A DNA stretch of 5,162 nucleotides from Rhodospirillaceae bacterium (lineage in GTDB: Bacteria; Pseudomonadota; Alphaproteobacteria; Rhodospirillales; 2-02-FULL-58-16). A program made the translations under genes and the position numbers. Below the pieces are notes generated by a model, which did not search any database, was not told where the DNA came from, and saw only the letters and a list, made by a program, of their open reading frames with translations. The stretch spans positions 1-5,162 of the forward strand of contig DUZD01000156.1 in the NCBI GenBank assembly GCA_013349695.1, in the 5' to 3' direction. Within the stretch, counting starts at the first letter, position 1. Every line of letters starts with the position of its first letter. This document shows, piece by piece, positions 1 through 5,162 of this stretch.

Positions 1-147
1 GTTGGCCGATTACCAAAATCATGTCATCGGATGGCTGCAAAGGGGATACAGTTCCCTTGGAGATGGGGCCGTGGTACGATTTCCACGAAGTTGGATGTCA
101 TCTGGGAAATGTCGGTTTAAACATTTGAAGGGATCGGGAGCGGGAAA
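1..147. other. Upstream flank, no recognisable gene
   Basis: No start-to-stop gene can be supported here. All three plus-strand frames are open at the window edge. Frame 1 stops at 118-120, frame 3 at 126-128, and frame 2 runs on to 208 across the start of the next gene. Third-position GC is mixed in all three and does not single out a coding frame. The frame-3 fragment (about 41 codons, ending WYDFHEVGCHLGNVGLNI) could be the C-terminus of an upstream gene, but I do not recognise it. The stretch contains an 8-base palindrome GTTTAAAC at 115-122 in an AT-rich patch and the ribosome binding site GGGAG (136-140) of the following gene. No clear -35/-10 pair was found. Confidence 0.4.
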
Positions 148-471
148 ATGGCGAACGGCGCGCTTCACGGAAAAAGCGGGATGCGATCAAGCATCTTGGG
201 AGCCATGAGTTATCTGGGGATTCTCTGTTTCGTTCCCCTGATGATGAACGACGATGACGAATTCATTTACTTCCATGCCAAGCAAGGGCTGGTCATCTGG
301 ATCTGGAGCGTCCTCGCCGTTTTCGCTTTTCCTTTCCCGGGCATTGGCAAGTGGCTCTTTGGCCTCTCGGCATTGGCGGTACTCGTTTTCTCCGCTCTCG
401 GTTTGATTTCGGTGCTTCTGAGGAGGGCCTGGAAGCTGCCGCTGGTCCACGCCATCGCTGTCAGGATTTAA
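148..471 (+). CDS. mmsF: MmsF/MamF-family magnetosome membrane protein
   Basis: Small integral magnetosome membrane protein of 107 residues, about the usual family length (roughly 100-125). In Magnetospirillum the family (MmsF, MamF and a paralogue) controls magnetite crystal size and shape; MmsF is the strongest regulator of the group. Visible signatures are an N-terminal hydrophobic helix (residues 17-32, SYLGILCFVPL), the hallmark acidic loop NDDDEF (34-39) followed by YFHAKQG (41-47), a second helix (about 48-62), a third helix (about 68-91), and a closing LRRAWKLP segment (91-98). Three membrane helices are expected, as in the Tic20/DUF4870-like fold. The ATG at 148 is preceded by GGGAG at 136-140 with 7 bases spacing; an internal ATG at 181 would remove only the non-conserved head. 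MmsF is favoured over MamF because the gene sits just upstream of mamH, where the mms6 operon lies in Magnetospirillum; sequence alone does not separate the two. Confidence 0.88.
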   Translation: MANGALHGKSGMRSSILGAMSYLGILCFVPLMMNDDDEFIYFHAKQGLVIWIWSVLAVFAFPFPGIGKWLFGLSALAVLVFSALGLISVLLRRAWKLPLVHAIAVRI

Positions 472-698
472 GGCGCAAGCAGCCGCGAGTAGGGCGCATT
501 TCCCTTTCCCTGTTTTCACCGCCGATAGTGATGAAAGGGACTTTCCTCCCCTCGCCGGCGTCGCTGCTTATTCCTGAAAATGTTTAGAATGGGTCGCGGC
601 GCGGGTTTTCCGGCCTTGGGCGGAACGGCGTTAACCGGCATTTCTCGCCGCCTCCAGTTATTCGGATAGGCTCTAAATTGGCGATTTGAAGCGAGCAG
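472..698 (+). promoter_or_regulatory. Intergenic region, probable mamAB operon promoter
   Basis: This is the largest gene-free stretch before the mamH-I-E-J run, and in Magnetospirillum the main mamAB promoter lies directly upstream of mamH. The best -10-like hexamer is TAGAAT at 585-590 (5 of 6 to TATAAT), but no good -35 lies 16-18 bases before it. A second weak candidate is TAAATT at 674-679, also without a partner. The promoter role is therefore inferred from position, not from a clear motif. The 3' end carries purine-rich ribosome binding signals for mamH (GAAG 688-691, AGG 697-699). No RNA gene or additional reading frame of convincing quality was seen. Confidence 0.4.
501..540. repeat. 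Inverted repeat downstream of mmsF
   Basis: TCCCTTTC at 501-508 is a perfect 8-base reverse complement of GAAAGGGA at 533-540. An inner pair, TCAC 516-519 with GTGA 528-531, could extend it into an imperfect hairpin with an 8-base loop and an asymmetric 7:1 internal loop. It lies 29 bases after the mmsF stop codon. No T-run follows on either strand (the plus strand continues CTTTCCTCCCC), so it is not a standard intrinsic terminator. It could be a weak terminator, an RNA-processing or stability element, or a protein-binding site. Confidence 0.35.
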
Positions 699-1985
699 GT
701 GGATATGGCCGAGCGTCCGATCGAAGACCGGCATTGGAATGCCATCTATCTGCTGTCGGCCATCTGCACGATTTTCATGACCTTGGCGGTGGCGGTCCAG
801 CCCCTGTTTCTGCGTAATATCCTCGGCGTTTCCTTTGAGGTCGCCGGCGCCGTCAACGCCAATGTCCAGGTGGTGACGGAAATTCTCGGTCTGGTCTTGA
901 TTGGCTATCTTGGCTACCTGTCGGACCGTTTCGGTCGCGTCCCCATCATGGTCGTCGGATTTTTGGTCGCCGCCGGCGGGGCGTTGTTGGCGCCGTTCAG
1001 CGTGCAACTTGGAGCCTTCCTGGGGATCGGCGGCCTCGGTGTCTACTATCTCATGCGGATGGTCATGTCCCTGGGAACGGGCGCCACCTGGCCGCAGTTG
1101 TCAACGCTGGCCGCTGATTTCACGAATTACGCCAACCGGCCGCGGTTGATGGCCAACACGGCTTTCATGATGGCCTTCGGCGCCACCATCGTCTATGCGG
1201 TGTTGATGCAGATCCCGCAGCACACCGGCATTGTCGCCGTCATGATCTTTCCGGCGGCGATTGCCCTTGCCGGCGCCTGGCTGGCCAGGAAATACCTGAT
1301 CGACACCGCCCCCCGGTTGCCGGGAAATAAGGTTCCCTGGCGTCGCCTCGGCGATCTGATCCTGAAAGAGCCACGGATGCGTTTGACCTTCGCCTCGGCG
1401 TTTCTCGCCAGAAGCGACATGGTCTTCGTCGGCATGTTCCTGATGCTGTGGTATATCTATTTCGCCGACCTCGTTGGCGTCAGCCAGGGCGAGGCCGCCG
1501 CCCATGCCGGCAGGTTGATCGGGCTGGCCGGGTTTATCGTCCTGATTACACTGCCGCTCTGGGGGGCGTTCATCGAGCGTTTCAACCGGGTCACGGCGAT
1601 CGCCGCCGGCATGGCGCTGTCGGGGCTGGGGTTCGCTTCTCTGGGATTCGTCGTCAATCCGTTCGATTGGCTCATCGTTTTGCCGACGGTGTTGTTGGCC
1701 GCCGGCCAGGCCGGCTGCCTGATCGCCCCGCAGGTGCTGACGATCGACCTGACGCCGAAGGAAATCCGGGGTTCCGTTCTGGGGGTTTTTAATGTAACCG
1801 GCTGTTTGGGAATCATCTTTTTCGTGCAAGTCGGGGGATTTTTATTCGACGCCGTCGGTCCGCATGCGCCGTTCTTGTTGATCGGCATCAGTAACCTTCT
1901 TATCATGGCTTACGCATTATGGTTTTTGCGGCCGGGATTTCGAGAACAGCCACTCGGCGGGCGGGAAAACGCAGGGAGCACCTGA
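699..1985 (+). CDS. mamH: MamH, magnetosome MFS transporter
   Basis: Major facilitator superfamily permease of 428 residues, the length known for MamH, and lacking the extra C-terminal ferric-reductase-like domain of its relative MamZ. In M. gryphiswaldense MamH acts with MamZ in iron supply for magnetite formation; the exact substrate is not settled. The chain is hydrophobic throughout, consistent with 12 helices. The MFS motif A is clear in the loop after helix 2: GYLSDRFGR at 72-80. A polar central loop (about 196-228, with PRLPGNKVPWRRL) separates the two halves, and RPGFREQPLGGREN forms the cytoplasmic tail. The start is either GTG 699 (GAAG at 688-691, 7 bases before) or ATG 705 (AGG at 697-699, 5 bases before); the difference is two residues. 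First gene of the mamH-I-E-J run, so probably the operon leader. The family call is certain at MFS level; the MamH assignment rests on length, the adjacent mam genes and gene order. Confidence 0.9.
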   Translation: MDMAERPIEDRHWNAIYLLSAICTIFMTLAVAVQPLFLRNILGVSFEVAGAVNANVQVVTEILGLVLIGYLGYLSDRFGRVPIMVVGFLVAAGGALLAPFSVQLGAFLGIGGLGVYYLMRMVMSLGTGATWPQLSTLAADFTNYANRPRLMANTAFMMAFGATIVYAVLMQIPQHTGIVAVMIFPAAIALAGAWLARKYLIDTAPRLPGNKVPWRRLGDLILKEPRMRLTFASAFLARSDMVFVGMFLMLWYIYFADLVGVSQGEAAAHAGRLIGLAGFIVLITLPLWGAFIERFNRVTAIAAGMALSGLGFASLGFVVNPFDWLIVLPTVLLAAGQAGCLIAPQVLTIDLTPKEIRGSVLGVFNVTGCLGIIFFVQVGGFLFDAVGPHAPFLLIGISNLLIMAYALWFLRPGFREQPLGGRENAGST

Positions 1986-2106
1986 AAAATCCCGGGCACG
2001 GAACTTTTTTTATCCAGGCAACATCGGGCATGAAAAATCTCCCTGTCAGAGGGACTCGTTTGAAAAAAGCATCTCGATTGCGATATCGCCAGGTGGAGGA
2101 CTCTTC
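1986..2106 (+). promoter_or_regulatory. mamH-mamI intergenic spacer with mamI ribosome binding site
   Basis: This 121-base gap is more AT-rich than the flanking genes. It holds a strong Shine-Dalgarno GGAGGA at 2095-2100, 6 bases before the mamI ATG, which fixes that start. A perfect 10-base palindrome GCGATATCGC lies at 2080-2089. A short hairpin TCCCT(2040-2044)/AGGGA(2050-2054) and a run of seven T (2005-2011) are present, but they are not arranged as a terminator: the T-run lies upstream of the hairpin. A TTGAAA at 2060-2065 resembles a -35 box, but the -10 region downstream is poor. I infer read-through from mamH, with no separate promoter shown. Confidence 0.45.
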
Positions 2107-2305
2107 ATGCCGACTGTGATTATTGGATTGCTTGCCATTGCTTTCGGGCTCTGGGGACTGACGGTTTGGTGGTGGTCCGTCGTTGTAAGTTCTGCGCGGC
2201 GTGATCCCGATTGTTTTGCTCCTGGTGGGGATGGTGGCCTTGGCCGCCGGCGTGACCCAGGTTCGTCAAGAAGACGTCAAGGACGAGGACATCCTTGAGG
2301 AGTAG
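2107..2305 (+). pseudogene. mamI: mamI with a single-base frameshift
   Basis: MamI is a small (about 70-residue) magnetosome membrane protein with two helices. It is essential for magnetosome membrane invagination in M. magneticum AMB-1 and needed for magnetite formation in M. gryphiswaldense. The first half reads MPTVIIGLLAIAFGLWGLTV then WWWSVV, a typical MamI start, from ATG 2107 behind GGAGGA. After about codon 26 the frame turns into an Arg/Gly/Asp-rich sequence ending at TGA 2296-2298. In the +1 frame, however, bases 2189-2305 encode VLRGVIPIVLLLVGMVALAAG, then TQVRQEDVKDEDILEE and TAG: the missing second helix and acidic tail. Dropping T2186 gives SVVEVLRG, and dropping one A of 2187-2188 gives SVVVVLRG; either restores a 65-residue MamI. 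The repaired stop is 12 bases before mamE, fitting operon spacing. It may be a true mutation or a sequencing/assembly error; the sequence cannot tell which. As written the product would keep only helix 1. Confidence 0.85.
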
Positions 2306-2317
2306 AGGAACGCGTTT

Positions 2318-4285
2318 ATGGACGGCTTGTTCCCCGACGACCCGGATGCCGCGCAAGGTCCGGGGGATCCCGAGGGCTGTTTCAAGAGCCTGAGAAAATA
2401 TATACTCGTCATCGGCGTTGCGGCGGCGATGATTCTCATCGGCACTTACTGGTTTGTGGAGTTTTACTCCAAGGGTATCGGCACCGGACAAACGGTGGCT
2501 GGCGGGGCGCCGAAATTGGTCAATTGGATCCCGCCGGCATCGGCGGCGGCCGCGCAATTCGCCCCCCCCGCGCAATTCGCCCCCCGGACGGCAAATCCGT
2601 ATGGCCTCCGGGCCGGCGGCGTGGCCGCTCTTCCGGTCGCCGGCCCGGCCGTCCGGCCGCCGGCGCGAGGCGATTTCGCCGCCGTCGTCTCGAAGCTCAG
2701 GAACAGCGTCGTCAACGTCAACGTGAAAATCAACGGCGCCGGCCGCCGGCCGGTGGCGGCCGGCGTGCCCGCCGCCAAGGGCAAGGGAAAGATCCGCTTC
2801 GCCAAGCCGATCAACCCGATACTCGGGCAACCCGTCGAAACCATCGGTTCCGGCGTCGTCGTCCGCAATGACGGTCATGTCCTGACCAACTATCATGTCG
2901 TCCATCAGGCCAGCGAAATCTTCGTCACGGTATTCGACGATTTCGGCACCGAGCGATACCGCGCCAACGTGGTGAAGATGGACGAGGCCACCGATCTCGC
3001 CTTGTTGAAGATCAAACCGAAAGCCCCCCTGTCCCCGGCCGTCTTCGGGGACAGCTCGCGCATCCAGGTCGGCGAGGAGGTCATCGCCATCGGCAGTCCC
3101 TTCGGGCTGGGCCAGACGGTGAGCCGGGGGATCGTCTCCGCCGTGCGCGAATCCCTGGTCATTGAAGGAGTAACCCATCTCGGCCTGATTCAAACGGACG
3201 CGGCGATCAATCAAGGCAATTCCGGCGGCCCACTGGTCGACGCCAACGGCACCGTGATCGGCATCAACACCGCCATCTACACGCCGACCGGGGCTTTCTC
3301 CGGCGTCGGCTTCGCCATTCCCGGCAACCAGGCAAAGGCCTTCGTGATGGACGAAATCGACCTGCCGAACAGCAGGCTCGTGGCGGCGTTCGGCCGAGCC
3401 ATGGCGGTGCCGGCCGAGGCGGCGGTCGGCAACGCCGGTCCGGCCATCGTCACCGGCACCACCTCGCCGCACCAGGACGGCCGCGAGAAGATGGTTTGCG
3501 CCAATTGCCACCAGATCATCGCCAGGCCCGCGGGCGCCGCCACCGGCAGGGCGATCGCCTTCGACAATTACCGTTTCGCGGGACCGCCTTCGAGCCTCGC
3601 CATGAACGTCATGGCGGCCCAGGGCGCGGCGGGCGGCGGAGCCCTTGGTCCTGGATACACCTTCATGGGCGCCGGCCTCCAGGCCATCGACGCGGTGATT
3701 GCGGAGCGGCTGGAGCATCCGGCCGGCAAGGGCGTTTTCGTCAACTCCGTTTTCCCTGGCTCGCCAGCCGCCAAGGCGGGGCTCAAGCCGGGCGACATCA
3801 TCCTCAAGGTCGACGGACGCAGGGTTCGTTTGCCCGCCAAGATGGCCGGGCGGATGCGGGGCATCGAAAACGGCGTAACCATCCGAGTGAAGGTGTTGCG
3901 TGACAAACATACGGCGGAGATGGGCTTGACCGTCGCCAGGATGGCCACGGGCGGCGCGATGCCCGGACCCCGACCCCGCGGTGGCGCCCGGCGGGTGCCG
4001 AGCGAATTCAATTGGCTCGGCCTCGAGATCGAGAACTTCACCAGCGTCTCTCCCACCGCCGGCGCCGGGACTTTCACCGTCAAGGGGGCGGAGATCGCCG
4101 AAATCAAAAAGGGGTCCCCGGCCGAGCGCGCCGGGCTCAAGTCCAAAGACTTGATTCTGGAGGTCAACAACCAAGCAGTCGATTCGCCGATCTCGATGGA
4201 CCGGGCGATCAGGAACGCCTCGCAACGAAAAGACAATCTTTTCCGGATCTTCAGGAATGGCCGGGATTTTTATATTTTTCTATAG
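2318..4285 (+). CDS. mamE: MamE, HtrA-type magnetosome serine protease with magnetochrome and PDZ domains
   Basis: Membrane-anchored protease of 655 residues that in Magnetospirillum promotes localisation of other magnetosome proteins and processes itself and partners (MamO, MamP) to switch on crystal maturation. Residues 1-28 form a short cytoplasmic head; 29-48 are the single membrane helix; 52-118 are a Pro/Ala-rich linker. The trypsin/HtrA domain spans about 119-345 with the full triad: His193 (TNYHVV), Asp226 (DEATDLALLK) and Ser302 (NQGNSGGP). One magnetochrome-type c-heme site follows, SPHQDGREKMVCANCH (383-398). Two PDZ domains come last: about 452-540 (SPAAKAGLKPGDIILKVDG) and 567-655 (SPAERAGLKSKDLILEVNN). 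Magnetospirillum MamE has about 730 residues and two CXXCH motifs; here I find only one. The ATG at 2318 follows GAGGA at 2305-2309 by 8 bases. It lies 12 bases after the repaired mamI stop and 48 bases before the next gene, so it is co-transcribed by inference. The call is secure; only the single heme site is odd. Confidence 0.96.
   Translation: MDGLFPDDPDAAQGPGDPEGCFKSLRKYILVIGVAAAMILIGTYWFVEFYSKGIGTGQTVAGGAPKLVNWIPPASAAAAQFAPPAQFAPRTANPYGLRAGGVAALPVAGPAVRPPARGDFAAVVSKLRNSVVNVNVKINGAGRRPVAAGVPAAKGKGKIRFAKPINPILGQPVETIGSGVVVRNDGHVLTNYHVVHQASEIFVTVFDDFGTERYRANVVKMDEATDLALLKIKPKAPLSPAVFGDSSRIQVGEEVIAIGSPFGLGQTVSRGIVSAVRESLVIEGVTHLGLIQTDAAINQGNSGGPLVDANGTVIGINTAIYTPTGAFSGVGFAIPGNQAKAFVMDEIDLPNSRLVAAFGRAMAVPAEAAVGNAGPAIVTGTTSPHQDGREKMVCANCHQIIARPAGAATGRAIAFDNYRFAGPPSSLAMNVMAAQGAAGGGALGPGYTFMGAGLQAIDAVIAERLEHPAGKGVFVNSVFPGSPAAKAGLKPGDIILKVDGRRVRLPAKMAGRMRGIENGVTIRVKVLRDKHTAEMGLTVARMATGGAMPGPRPRGGARRVPSEFNWLGLEIENFTSVSPTAGAGTFTVKGAEIAEIKKGSPAERAGLKSKDLILEVNNQAVDSPISMDRAIRNASQRKDNLFRIFRNGRDFYIFL
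2551..2586 (+). repeat. 18-base tandem direct repeat in the mamE linker
   Basis: Two adjacent copies of an 18-base unit (2551-2568 and 2569-2586, starting CGCGCAATTCGCCCC) differ only at the last base. They encode AQFAPP then AQFAPR at MamE residues 79-90 (the repeat register is offset by one base from the codons), in the Pro/Ala linker between membrane helix and protease domain. The unit length is a multiple of three, so copy-number change would keep the frame. Confidence 0.85.
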
Positions 4286-4333
4286 GCGGACCGTTCCCGG
4301 GAGATTGGCAATGGCCCTGTTGAAGAAGGCTTG

Positions 4334-5162
4334 ATGTCGATGGCGAAAAACAGCAAGTCCGGCAAGGAACGCAAAACGGCCGGGCGGCGGACGGCGGCGA
4401 CCGGCCTCACGTCGGCGGCGGCATTGCTAAGAAGTTTTCCGTCCGGCAAGCTCGCCGCGAAGGGCAAGGACGTGGCCGGGAAACCGGCGGTGGAATCGGC
4501 CTTCGAGGCGATGATGAAGTCAGCCCGGCCGGCACAAAAACCGGCACCGGCGGTCATCAAGGTCGGCGCCAGCGCCAAACCGCGGCGGGTCGAACGCCAA
4601 CAGGCCAGGGAAGAGTGGGTGGATATCTTCGACTTCTCGCCTTGGACAAATACGAAAAGCCCTCAAACGGGTGTTGTCAGGACGCAAGCCGCCCATCGGA
4701 CCGTCAGGAAACACGGTGTCGGCGCCGTGCTCGAAGGCGACATGATCAACCCGTGGCTTTCGTCCTCGGAGAACCCGGACGCGGCCTCGCAATCGCAAGC
4801 GGAGGAGATGCTACCCGTGGAGGTCAAGTCAGGGGAAACGGTCTCCGATGACAAGCTGGACATGGATCGACTAAGAAAACAACTGACCGGGGATTTCGGT
4901 CGGCAAGCGATCAGGGAGCTGCAGCTCGGAGGGCTCACAAATCTGGACAAAGGGGATCCAATGACACCAAGGAAAGACGAAACCAAAACCAAAACCGGAA
5001 CCGACGGTGCCACCGCGGCTCCATCGAAACCCAGCGACTGGCAGACGCCCGCGGCGGCGGCCAATGCGGGCAAACAGGCGGCGCAAGCAAAGCCCGCCCG
5101 GAAAACCGCCGGCGCGGCCAAGGCGGGCAAACGGGTGGCGGCCGGCGCGGGCAAACGGCCGG
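4334..5162 (+). CDS. MamJ-like basic low-complexity protein, 3' end beyond window
   Basis: The frame is open without a stop from 4286 to the window edge; from ATG 4334 it gives 276 residues and continues. It occupies the mamJ position between mamE and the expected mamK. MamJ tethers magnetosomes to the MamK filament. Two features recall Magnetospirillum MamJ as I remember it: the start MAKN (if ATG 4340 is used) and a Trp-rich core EEWVDIFDFSPWTN (93-106, cf. a W...SPWS segment in MamJ), perhaps also INPW (138-141). The rest differs. Residues 1-90 are basic (Lys/Arg, Ala), 150-215 are mixed acidic/basic, and 238-276 are Ala/Gly/Lys-rich with AGK repeats, whereas known MamJ is strongly acidic with a Glu/Pro-rich middle. 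No membrane helix or enzyme motif is visible. The Shine-Dalgarno GAAGG (4325-4329) is 4 bases from ATG 4334 and 10 from ATG 4340, so the start is undecided. No gene symbol is given because homology is only partial; it could be an unrelated magnetosome-specific protein. Confidence 0.7.
   Translation, partial: MSMAKNSKSGKERKTAGRRTAATGLTSAAALLRSFPSGKLAAKGKDVAGKPAVESAFEAMMKSARPAQKPAPAVIKVGASAKPRRVERQQAREEWVDIFDFSPWTNTKSPQTGVVRTQAAHRTVRKHGVGAVLEGDMINPWLSSSENPDAASQSQAEEMLPVEVKSGETVSDDKLDMDRLRKQLTGDFGRQAIRELQLGGLTNLDKGDPMTPRKDETKTKTGTDGATAAPSKPSDWQTPAAAANAGKQAAQAKPARKTAGAAKAGKRVAAGAGKRP
5066..5156 (+). repeat. Short AGK-encoding repeats in the mamJ-like gene
   Basis: The 10-base string GCGGGCAAAC occurs three times, at 5066-5075, 5123-5132 and 5147-5156, each in the same reading frame and each encoding A-G-K followed by Gln or Arg. 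The surrounding residues are Ala, Gly, Lys and Arg, giving a polycationic tail similar in composition to histone H1-like or Lys/Ala-rich tails. The array may continue past the window end. Confidence 0.6.

Noticed and set aside
91..122. Promoter for mmsF from TTGGAT (91-96) and GTTTAA (115-120)
   Set aside because: Only 3 of 6 matches in the -35 box and a poor -10; no better than chance in this sequence.
2..208. 68-codon plus-strand frame running into the MmsF start
   Set aside because: Overlaps the conserved MmsF gene in another frame and shows no recognisable protein; it may at most be the open tail of an unrelated frame.
516..1007. 163-codon minus-strand frame overlapping the mamH start and upstream gap
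   Set aside because: About two thirds is antisense to mamH; polar low-complexity composition, no domain and no conserved motif.
1101..1829. 242-codon minus-strand open frame opposite mamH
   Set aside because: Composition (many Gln, Asp, Arg, Gly, His) is that of an antisense shadow of a hydrophobic membrane protein; no motif and no convincing start context.
1986..2060. Possible intrinsic terminator between mamH and mamI
   Set aside because: The seven-T run at 2005-2011 lies before, not after, the 5-bp hairpin at 2040-2054, and the CCCGGG upstream of the T-run forms no stable stem.
1919..2119. 66-codon frame across the mamH end and the mamI start
   Set aside because: Overlaps both real genes out of frame, with Arg/Lys-rich composition and no motif.
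2120..4225. 701-codon open frame on the minus strand opposite mamE
   Set aside because: It covers mamE almost exactly, is rich in Arg, Gly, Asp and His as expected from antisense of GC-rich codons, and has no recognisable domain. MamE on the plus strand has a full set of catalytic and PDZ motifs.
4283..4340. mamE and the mamJ-like gene are in the same frame, separated only by one TAG and 48 stop-free bases, suggesting a read-through fusion
   Set aside because: Same frame occurs by chance one time in three, MamE ends normally after its second PDZ domain, and the next gene has its own ribosome binding site.
4663..5154. 163-codon minus-strand frame opposite the mamJ-like gene
   Set aside because: Looks like a Ser/Ala/Pro-rich shadow. 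The plus frame is favoured by operon direction, a ribosome binding site, MamJ position and the SPW core, although the plus gene is itself low-complexity, so this is not absolute.

Overview
This window is a piece of a magnetosome gene island from a magnetotactic bacterium. The order is an MmsF/MamF-family gene, then mamH, mamI, mamE and a mamJ-like gene, all on the plus strand. This matches the start of the mamAB operon of Magnetospirillum-type Alphaproteobacteria (mamH-I-E-J-K...), with an mms6-operon member (mmsF) just upstream. The DNA is GC-rich, and the protein motifs (MmsF NDDDEF/HAKQG, MamI WWWS, the MamE protease-CXXCH-PDZ-PDZ layout) point to an alphaproteobacterial, probably Rhodospirillales, relative of Magnetospirillum. 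I cannot assign a species. All family assignments come from recognition of motifs and gene order; no database search was run.

Layout. Bases 1-147 hold no gene I can name. Bases 148-471 encode a 107-residue MmsF/MamF-like membrane protein (crystal size and shape control). Bases 472-698 are non-coding and probably carry the mamAB operon promoter; they contain an 8-bp inverted repeat. Bases 699-1985 encode MamH, a 12-helix MFS transporter linked to magnetosome iron supply. After a 121-base gap, 2107-2305 is mamI, a two-helix protein needed for magnetosome membrane formation, but here broken by a one-base frameshift near 2186-2188. Bases 2318-4285 encode MamE, an HtrA-type protease with one magnetochrome heme motif and two PDZ domains. 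From 4334 (or 4340) to the window end runs an open, incomplete gene in the mamJ position. It encodes a basic, low-complexity protein with a short MamJ-like Trp-containing core and an Ala/Gly/Lys-rich tail.

Together, MamI (membrane shaping), MamE (sorting and proteolytic control of biomineralization proteins, redox heme), MamH (iron transport), MmsF (crystal growth) and MamJ (attachment to the MamK filament) cover the main steps of building a magnetosome chain. The points most worth a second look are the mamI frameshift, the basic MamJ-like protein, and the single CXXCH motif in MamE where Magnetospirillum MamE has two.
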